A DNA stretch of 15,977 nt. Origin: Euperipatoides rowelli (Eukaryota > Onychophora > Udeonychophora > Euonychophora > Peripatopsidae). The notes under the pieces are model-generated. The model ran no database searches. It saw only the letters and a list, made by a program, of their open reading frames with translations, and was not told where the DNA came from. Shown piece by piece: positions 8,265 through 14,786 of the stretch. Location: assembly GCA_003024985.2 (NCBI GenBank), contig PXIH01S0025317.1; one strand, written 5' to 3'. Position 1 is the first letter of the stretch; each line of letters opens with the position of its first letter. The position numbers were made by a program, and so were the translations under genes.

Positions 8265-8781
8265 AATAGCAGGGCTCAGCCTTCATTTTTATTAATGGGA
8301 GGCATCAGGTTGCCTCCCTAAACAGGCTTATGGTTGGCAACTTTCAGGAATGAGTGGCAAATCTTTTGCTCACAAAGATTTCTATTTAACTACCATACAA
8401 TGTATTTAAAAACATGACCTATAATACTCAAGTTGTGTGAACATTCTAAACAAGATTTGTGTTTTAAAATATTTTAAATAAAAAAATAATAATAATAAAA
8501 TTATAGCCTATATTAAAAAAAAAANAAATTAGATTAGGACTAGGGACAACTTCGCTGGACTATAGTCTGTTGTTGTCCGTCGTATTTGTATTTGTATTAC
8601 TATTTATGGGTAAACATGGGAGCATAATTAAAAGTCACTTACTAAATAGATGCTTTAAACTTGTGACCATAAACAAATGGATGGCAAATATATGCCTCTG
8701 CTTGTGCATCTTGGGTGGCATTTTACAAAATTATAATGTCATTTGCCACCATTGCTATGGTAAGTGTCAAGCCCTGAATAG
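8265..8781. mobile_element. Probable second hAT-like non-autonomous element
   Basis: The body would be 8270-8776 (507 bp). It starts CAGGGCTCAGC and ends with the complement of CAGGGCTTGACAC. Seven terminal bases match exactly and the next few match partly. The pentamer AATAG directly flanks both ends (8265-8269 and 8777-8781). CAGGGCT termini are typical of hAT elements; a 5-bp duplication is shorter than the usual 8 bp and is known only for some hAT groups. Subterminal TGGCAA/TTGCCA-type words occur on both sides, including GGGAGGCA/TGCCTCCC (8297-8318). The open frame at 8570-8815 inside it has no transposase motifs. Alternative: chance CAGGGCT pair. One unresolved N lies at 8525. Confidence 0.5.
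8297..8318. repeat. 8-bp perfect stem-loop in the left end of the hAT-like element
   Basis: GGGAGGCA (8297-8304), TCAGGT, TGCCTCCC (8311-8318). It lies 27 bp inside the left terminus and resembles the subterminal palindromes that hAT transposases bind, though no binding is shown. Confidence 0.65.
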
Positions 8782-9480
8782 GCTAATAGTTTTTAAAATC
8801 CTAATATTTTTTTAGTAAACCCTCTGGTGTTTTCTATTTTTAATCTAATTTATAACCCACTTTTTGTTTAATATATTGTTAAAATGTTTATATGATTGAT
8901 TTTGAAATAAAAATCTTCATTTAGATCTACAAATTATTCATAAATCATTATAGGCTAATATATTTACTTGCAAAGGGTAAACTCCATGGTGGATCTCTGC
9001 ACGTCTGTATATACATTTATCAAATTTTGTAATTCTAGATGAAATATTATGGATTATAAATATCATTTCTCATTTTTATCATAACTAGAGTACGGTAGCC
9101 TACTTTGCATATGACCTCCTACTTCTATTCTATTCATACACACAAATTATGATCGAGGAAGTTCTTTCACATTCTTCTTCACATAGGAAATTTCATATCA
9201 TAACCTCACCTCTACACTCTCATACATGTTGAATGCTAAGATTTTAATTACTGTACTTCTAAATATATCCAAATTTGATTATTATTATTATTATCTACTG
9301 TTTGATGTATTTCTCTAATTTTCATAGTAAAAATTGCCAGTGCCATTTCATGGTCTAGATAACAAGGAGCAGTACAAAATTGGGCAAATTGAATGAAAAT
9401 AGTTTCATTCATTTCCTACTTAGCCTACTTCATTAAAGTCTTATATGAAGATGTACTGGAATTCTAGCCAGAATTTAGAA
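8782..9480. other. Unannotated AT-rich stretch
   Basis: No genes were recognised. An (ATT)n microsatellite lies at about 9278-9294. TAGCCTA/TAGGCTA words occur near 8951, 9097 and 9421, and TACTGTA near 9249. Confidence 0.55.
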
Positions 9481-9485
9481 TTTAG

Positions 9486-9545
9486 GGCCGGATCCGGCCG
9501 AACTTGTCAATTCCGATTCGAGCCTTGGCTGAAATTTTCCACCAT
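9486..9545. repeat. GC-rich palindrome and related CCGATTC/CCGGTTC fragment
   Basis: GGCCGGATCCGGCC (9486-9499) is a perfect 14-bp palindrome in otherwise AT-rich DNA. It is followed by ATTCCGATTCGAGCC near 9511. Similar wording recurs at 10012 (ATTCCGGTTCTGGCC) and 10056 (ATTCCAGTTCTAG), which suggests scattered pieces of one repeat family. The family was not recognised. Confidence 0.5.
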
Positions 9546-9995
9546 TTCAACTTTGCCAAAAGACTCAATTTTGTACTAAATATTAAGATGTCAAGAGACG
9601 TTTTTTTAACAAGGTAGGCCTAAACTAAGATTAAATTAATAATCAATAGCCTAAGCCTATAATTTAGTCTTGTCTAATTTATAGAAGGCATCTAGTAAAA
9701 ATACTAAACTTTAAATATTCATTTAGTTCTTGAATTTTGTAAAGTTGTTGTATTTTGTCACTTATTATTATTATTTTTTTTTTTTGTGGGGGTGGGGGAG
9801 GAAGTGTAATAACGTTTAAAAACATTTAGAAAATAAAGTTTTTTTCCCATCCCTATTATAAACAGGGAATATAAGTATTTAAATTTACCTATCATAGGGT
9901 AGGCAACATGCAGAAAATGGAAAAGATTATTAAATGATATTTTTTTTTTTTGAGAATTTATAGGCTAGCTTGGATTTTTGTTTTTTCTTTCTACT
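9546..9995. other. Unannotated AT-rich stretch with a G-rich run
   Basis: There is no coding signal. A poly-T run followed by GTGGGGGTGGGGGAGG (about 9786-9801) is a possible G-quadruplex. TAGGCCTA lies at 9615-9622, TAGCCTA near 9648 and TAGGCTA near 9961. Confidence 0.55.
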
Positions 9996-10010
9996 AGAAA
10001 GGAAAAAAGA

Positions 10011-10068
10011 TTCCGGTTCTGGCCCAAATTTTGTCAAAATTTGGAAGAATCAAAAATTCCAGTTCTAG
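10011..10068. repeat. 10-bp perfect inverted repeat inside a direct-repeat pair
   Basis: CCAAATTTTG (10024-10033), T, CAAAATTTGG (10035-10044) is a 21-bp near-continuous palindrome. It is flanked by two similar 13-mers, ATTCCGGTTCTGG (about 10011) and ATTCCAGTTCTAG (about 10056). The pair resembles the 9511 motif. Confidence 0.65.
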
Positions 10069-10316
10069 TACATCCATAATTAATGCAATAAGTAACATTG
10101 AAGTAAGTTATAATTTGAATTTTTCATTAGTCCATTTAGGAAACATGACTCTGCCAAACAGTAGGCTATTTTTAACTAGTAGGCCTGCACTATGATAATA
10201 TCCAAAGAAATTTTTTTATCATTTCCACTTCTTTATTATTAGCCTTTGCCAATTCTCTCTCTCTCTCTACTGAACAGCCCATGCTATGTGTAGTTACTGC
10301 ACATTTCTATTCACAC

Positions 10317-10352
10317 TAGGGCTGTCTATATTCGGATACCACTGTATCCAAT
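10317..10352 (+). repeat. Possible transposon-end fragment with 6-bp stem
   Basis: The sequence CTAGGGCTGTC...ATTCGGATAC followed by CACT and GTATCC gives a GGATAC/GTATCC stem at about 10335-10350. The CTAGGGCTGTC opening looks like a DNA-transposon terminus, but no matching far end or target-site duplication was found, so this is a weak call. Confidence 0.25.
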
Positions 10353-10539
10353 TTCCCAAGTGTTAGACAAATAGGTGAATTGTGAATAAAAAAAAAACAT
10401 TTATTTTATTGGCTACCGGTACTATTATTTGTAATAAATAGAGATACACAAAATCTGTTAATTTGTTTCATTTCAAAATATGTTCATGACTTTATTGAGG
10501 CTTAAAATTAATAGCCTAATAATTTTCATTTTTAAAATT

Positions 10540-10692
10540 ATGCAAAAATATGAGTGCGTTACTGTGTTTACAGACTCGGGAGAATATGCACTTCTGGGTC
10601 TCGAAACTACTACACCGGTAATAGGAAAAACTCATTCCGATGGTACTGTACTTAAGTTACTGGAATGGTTAAATGTTTACTTGCCACTTTAA
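10540..10692 (+). other. Short region of raised GC with an open frame, unrecognised
   Basis: The open frame starts at 10480 and ends at a TAA at 10690-10692. From about residue 22 the translation changes from low-complexity AT-type residues to a mixed composition (YECVTVFTDSGEYALLGLE and onward), with locally higher GC. A pyrimidine-containing TTTACAG at 10567-10573 could be a splice acceptor just before the mixed part, but no donor or partner exon is visible. No domain was recognised. It may be a decayed exon, a transposon coding remnant, or chance; chance or remnant is most likely. Confidence 0.2.
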
Positions 10693-11228
10693 TTAGCAAA
10701 GAAAATCTTTTGTTGTTTTCATTCCACAAGTCAATGGATTATCATTTATAGGCTAATTGGTTCCTGAAAATATCATTTGAGCACCGTATGAATGCGTTGT
10801 TTGGGAGTTTTGGTTGAAGCAGTTACAGAAGCCTCATTTGCTTCCCCTAACAAAAAAAGAAAAGGCTTATCTATTTGATGCATTGTCATTATTAATTGAA
10901 TTTTGTTTAAAAGAATGAGTGCTGGGCTGGTTTGCATTTTTTTTTGATTAGGCTAATCATTTTCAGAAATACAGGTTGAATGAACGGATTTTATGTGCAT
11001 GTTTCCGGATTAGCTTCTATTCTACACCAAAAAAACACCACATTTAACATTTTATACTTTTTTTGCTATTTTATAAAAAAAAAATTCCCACACAAAATTC
11101 CTTTTGTGAGCATTGTAAAATAAAATATGTAACAAAACAAAATCTGAATGAAGAATAATCAAGGAAGTCAAGATGAGAATGTGCACGAAATATGACTGTA
11201 AATAAAGTTTTTGAAAATCTACAAAATT
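10693..11228. other. Unannotated AT-rich stretch
   Basis: There is no gene or mobile-element signal. TAGGCTA words occur near 10750 and 10950, with A/T homopolymers near 10938, 11029 and 11077. Confidence 0.55.
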
Positions 11229-11780
11229 ACAGTACTTTTAAGTTAACAATAATTTTTATTATTTATTTACTGATGTAATAGATCTGATAGACCTAAACAT
11301 ATAAATACCTAAACTTTATTTAGAAAGTATTATGGGTGTCAATTTTTAAGGTAAGTTTATGAATTAAAGAATAAATATAGTGTAGGCTACTATTGTTTTT
11401 TAAAAAAATATCCCATTGGACATTTTCTTAAATCCGATTGTAATCCAATTGAATGGTAGATCGGATAACCAATCATCTGATTACAGCCTTAACTTTGCAC
11501 ACATTTTTTTTTTCATTTATAGAACGACTAGTGCAGCCAAATGTCTTACCTATCAGGGAATTTGGCTGCACATTGATTCTCATCTTATTTGTGAAAAAAT
11601 TGAGAGCGAATAGAATTTCCATGTTAGACAAAAAAAAGTATTTAAATTAAATCCATAATAAATGGTTTGCTTTTCCATCCCCCCCCCCCCCTCCAAGTAC
11701 AGTAGCCTACTCTGTTTCACTATATCAGATATAGCCTAGAGATTTATTCTAATATATTAACAGTACTTTTAAGTTAACAA
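11229..11780. repeat. Exact 21-bp direct repeats about 530 bp apart
   Basis: The 21 bases at 11229-11249 (ACAGTACTTTTAAG followed by TTAACAA) recur exactly at 11760-11780. Flanking similarity stops within a couple of bases on either side. The interval holds A/T-rich sequence and the stem-loop at 11531-11571. The pair may mark an old duplication or be two fragments of a repeat. It is longer than any usual target-site duplication. Confidence 0.6.
11531..11571. repeat. 12-bp perfect stem-loop
   Basis: GTGCAGCCAAAT (11531-11542) and ATTTGGCTGCAC (11560-11571) are perfect complements with a 17-nt loop. Weak complementarity continues outward (poly-A against poly-T and a few bases), which suggests a decayed foldback element. 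Two overlapping open frames here (11416-11613 and 11453-11650) show no recognisable protein features. Confidence 0.75.
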
Positions 11781-11792
11781 GCTTCATTAGGC

Positions 11793-11842
11793 ATGTTTGA
11801 GAGTAGGTTCAGAACTGGTTCAGAACCTAGTAGAACCTGTTC
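11793..11842 (+). repeat. GGTTC-rich dispersed repeat, copy 1
   Basis: GTTTGAGAGTAGGTTC followed by GGTTCAGAACC and TAGAACCTG aligns, with small gaps, to the reverse complement of 14731-14782 (GTTTGAGAATAGGTTC...GAGAACCTG). GGTTCAGAAC is locally duplicated here. Further GGTTC/GAACC-like words continue to about 11960, so the element may extend that far. Confidence 0.55.
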
Positions 11843-11970
11843 TGGCTTTTCAAGATATCTTGTGTCAAGTTGTGTGAGAAGTTCCGAGAGCCTGTAGATA
11901 TAAGATATGTAGGCCTACTCAGAACCAGATTCTGGAGGTGCTAGGTAAAAGCAGAACTGACCAGAACATT

Positions 11971-12286
11971 AAATGGTAGTGCACAGAGCATAGGTGGTGG
12001 AGACGGGCGGTCAGAGAGGTCAACTGACCCCTCTAATTTTAACAAGAGGGGTCAAAGTGCTTCATTTGACCCCCTTGTCTCCATCACACACACCTACTAT
12101 ATATTTTATTAATATAGAGTAAATAATAAATGGTAGTGCACAGAGCATAGGTGGTGGAGACGGGCGGTCAGAGAGGTCAACTGACCCCTCTAATTTTAAC
12201 AATAGGGGTCAAAGTGCTTCATTTGACCCTCTTGTCTCCATCACACACACACCTACTGTACATGATATTAATATAGAGTAAATAAT
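11971..12286. repeat. Tandem dimer of a 157-bp hairpin-containing unit
   Basis: Unit 1 is 11971-12127 and unit 2 is 12128-12286. They are nearly identical, differing at a handful of positions and a CA-repeat length, which indicates recent duplication. Each unit has a foldback core (11992-12095 and 12149-12254) whose ends, TAGGTGGTGGAGAC and GTCTCCATCACACACACCTA, are imperfect inverted repeats, followed by an AT-rich spacer. Inside are two competing stems: GACCCCTCT/AGAGGGGTC and GGGTCAAA/TTTGACCC. The core looks like a small MITE. The tandem arrangement includes its AT-rich flank, so the duplication happened after insertion. No coding capacity is seen. Confidence 0.88.
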
Positions 12287-12304
12287 ATATAGGCTACTGT
12301 ACAA

Positions 12305-12944
12305 ACTGTATAAATTTTCTTTCCTTGAAAAATAGTTAACAAGTTTACAATATAAACATAAATTTGCTAACAATAATAAATTAATAAAAATCAACAAGAC
12401 GGAAAATAAACACCTTAGTGACAGTACGTTTAGAATTTGTAAAATAGAATACTTTTATCCAAAAAAAAAGGAATAAACTGATTTAAATAATTTAAATTTT
12501 TTTTTTTTGGCTGTTTTAAATTACAAAGAGTAGGTTACACTACAGCTTAGTTAAAGTACATATAATGAATTAAATCTAGATTATTTACAGAAATATAGCA
12601 TACTCGCCTTACTGTAAATATTTTTTTTTCTTGAAAAATAGTTAACAACTTTACAATATAAATGTAAATTTGCTAACAATAATAAATTAATAAAAATCAA
12701 CAAGACAGAAAATAGACACCTTAATGACAGTACATTTAGAATTTGTAAAATAGAATACTTTTATCCAAGAAAAAAGGGATAAACTGCACTATTGTTACGT
12801 ACCGGTTGATTTAAATAATTTAATTTTTGGGGGGTTGTTTTAAATTACAAAGAGTAGCCTACACTACAGCTTAGTTAAAGTACATATAGCCTAGGCTAAT
12901 AAATTAAATCTAAATTATTTACAGATTATTTACAGAAATATAGC
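12305..12944. repeat. Tandem dimer of a 306-bp AT-rich unit
   Basis: Copy A (12305-12600) and copy B (12611-12944) share long identical blocks, for example AAATAGTTAACAA.TTTACA, TTTGCTAACAATAATAAATT, TTTAGAATTTGTAAAATAGA and ACTACAGCTTAGTTAAAGTA. Copy B has three extra pieces relative to copy A: 22 bp at 12787-12808 containing TACCGGTT, 10 bp GCCTAGGCTA at 12889-12898, and an exact 11-bp duplication ATTATTTACAG (12914-12924, 12925-12935). The poly-A/poly-T tracts also differ in length. Divergence is greater than in the neighbouring 157-bp dimer. There is no coding capacity: the frame at 12209-12397 (minus) spans the boundary of two unrelated repeats and is not a gene. Confidence 0.88.
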
Positions 12945-13371
12945 TTTAAAAAAAAATATTTTAAGAAAGAATCAAATTGCAAAAAAAAAAAAAGAGCCCC
13001 CATCCCCCTGACAAGTACTATCTTCACCCCTTTGGTAAATTATTGCTCCTCCACCTCTGGCACAGAGGATAATTTTTGAAAATTTTAAATTTTGCAGCAC
13101 TTGCTGAAAATAAGATTACAATAAGAGTTAATGATTTATTAATTACGGTATTTTTATTTTTCAAGATTCTTTATTTTTTTCATTATAGATCAAGAACAAA
13201 ATACTTTTTTTGAAACCTAAAGAGCCGTCACAACAGCGTGGTGTAAGATTGGTTTATCCGTGGCTAATTGGTCACTCATAATGTATTCGGTACAGTATAC
13301 GGCGCTCAATATATTCTTTTAAAGGCTACGCTTGAAAATTAAAAAAAAAAACAATCAATACCTGTTATAAT
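12945..13371. other. Unannotated stretch with a small GC-richer island
   Basis: A poly-A run (about 12980-12992) is followed by C-rich sequence. CCTCTG-GCA-CAGAGG (13054-13068) is a perfect 6-bp stem. About 13218-13310 is less AT-rich than its flanks and has two inverted CCAAT words (ATTGG) about 20 bp apart. There is no recognisable promoter, gene or element there. It could be a fragment of an unrecognised transposon. Confidence 0.45.
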
Positions 13372-13414
13372 AATACAATATTTTCATAATCTAGTGGATT
13401 ATTATTATTGTATT
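13372..13414. repeat. Nested inverted repeats (cruciform-like)
   Basis: The outer arms AATACAATA (13372-13380) and TATTGTATT (13406-13414) enclose inner arms ATAATC (13386-13391) and GATTAT (13397-13402) around a 5-nt loop. The outer arms could be a by-product of the ATT microsatellite at 13398-13409. Confidence 0.5.
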
Positions 13415-14550
13415 TTTAAAACCATCATGTTAGACTGCATGTTGAAAAAGGGCGAGTTGCTTGAAACTCTTCCTGTATCTCTTTATTTCTAATCTAAACA
13501 ATAAAAATTTCCCACTTTATTATTGAAATGAGAATATCGTAGATTTACATCTTTTTGTCGATTAATATTAAAAAAAAAACTTATTAAATAGCCTAATAAA
13601 TAAATAAATAAAAAGATTAGTGATTTATTTCTATTCAGTGCCATGCTCACTTTCAAAAATTCCTCCCTCTAATTTTTTGAGGTTTTGGCAATTCTATTTT
13701 GGAAAAATAAAATCTCATATTATTTCAAGCATTAAAAAAATAAATACTGTGTGCACTGTGCAGTGAAAACTTTCTCTGTTTCCAAGAAGACACATTTTAT
13801 TGTTTTTAATTAATAAAGCAGGAGCTACCTTGATGGGGCTAACAAACAGGTAGTCTTCACGTGTTAAATCACAAATGACTTTTAAAATTAGCAGTGCTAA
13901 ATTGTGAACATAATAATAATGAAAGCAGACCTAAATTGATCTAACATCATTTTCCAGGTCCTGTGGTTACTAGCCTAGTGTATAGGCCTAAGTAAATAAA
14001 TTTGTAAATTTAAAACTGTTAAAATTTAAGACTAGGCTATTTAAATTAAGGCATTTTAAGAGAAAATATCATGGCATTAACCTAATGAAATTATTCGTAA
14101 TTTTTGATTCGTTGATTGTTTTTTTTGTCAATTAAAAGTAAAAAAAAAAAAATTATGGCATTATGATACAAAAGTGATTATTATGCTAGACCTAAAATTT
14201 TGATATTGATTTTTTTGAAACTGTTCAGATTTGAAGTAGGCTAAGTAAGTCTTAGGCCATAGAATCTGAAAATTTCTTCAATAACTTAGTGTCATGAAGT
14301 TCTTTTAAGTACTGTACTGTAGGCTATGTAATTAAAGTTTTAAATCTTCTACATATCTTTTATGCCTTTTTTTTACTCATCAACTCCTATCGGTAGGAAC
14401 AAGTTGAGCTTTAATTTTGTACAAGTATTTCTCTATTTTTAGAAGGAACCTCCCTTTTCCATTTTATAATTTAAAATCTATATTATTATTAAGGTACACA
14501 TTCTTTTTTTTTCTTTTATATAGCTTTATTTAGGTATGATTAAAGTTGTA
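13415..14550. other. Unannotated AT-rich stretch
   Basis: No genes were recognised. An AAAT microsatellite lies at about 13597-13613. CACTG-TG-CAGTG lies near 13755-13766. TAGCCTA and TAGGCCTA sit 13 bp apart near 13970-13990 and form an imperfect inverted repeat (TTACTAGCCT against AGGCCTAAGTAA). TAGGCTA words occur near 14034, 14240 and 14320. Confidence 0.55.
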
Positions 14551-14687
14551 AATATTAATAACTAGTTAGGCTACAATAACTAGTAATAAAACTTCGTCTT
14601 TTTTTTTTGTCTGAATAAATATCCTAAATCAATAATTTAATTAATAACTCTAACAATAATTGTTTTTGTTCACCATGTTTTTGTTAG

Positions 14688-14782
14688 GTTCTCAGTGTCT
14701 GAGAAAGGAACTATTTCCGGTTCACGTTTTGCAGGTTCTCACAAGTTCTTGGAACCTGCCAGAACCTATTCTCAAACTAGTT
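14688..14782 (-). repeat. GGTTC-rich dispersed repeat, copy 2 (inverted)
   Basis: The reverse complement matches the 11793-11842 block (GTTTGAGA.TAGGTTC...AGAACCTG). It contains two stems: TTCTCAG/CTGAGAA (14689-14695 with 14699-14705) and GCAGGTTC/GAACCTGC (14731-14738 with 14752-14759). It is about 2.9 kb from copy 1 in opposite orientation. The family was not recognised. Confidence 0.55.
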
Positions 14783-14786
14783 TATC

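Noticed and set aside
7060-8525. Isolated N bases at 7060 and 8525 as assembly gaps
   Set aside because: Each is a single ambiguous base, one in a hairpin loop and one in an A-run, more consistent with base-calling trouble than with a gap.
8570-8815. Open frame of 81 codons with a hydrophobic start
   Set aside because: It lies inside the probable hAT-like element, shows no transposase motif, and the hydrophobic residues follow from T-rich codons.
11416-11650. Two overlapping open frames
   Set aside because: They overlap in different frames across a stem-loop and a poly-T run, with no recognisable protein features.
11971-12286. CRISPR-like repeat array
   Set aside because: The repeats are long adjacent tandem units with no short-repeat/spacer alternation, and the sequence is eukaryotic in character.
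12209-12397. Open frame on the minus strand
   Set aside because: It spans the junction of two unrelated tandem repeats and has no recognisable features.
13218-13310. Promoter suggested by two inverted CCAAT words
   Set aside because: No TATA or initiator context, no downstream open frame, and ATTGG is common by chance in AT-rich DNA.
3500-13826. Shared TAGCTCCTGCT word near 3500 and, inverted, near 13815
   Set aside because: The match is only 11 bp and does not extend in either direction, so it could be chance.
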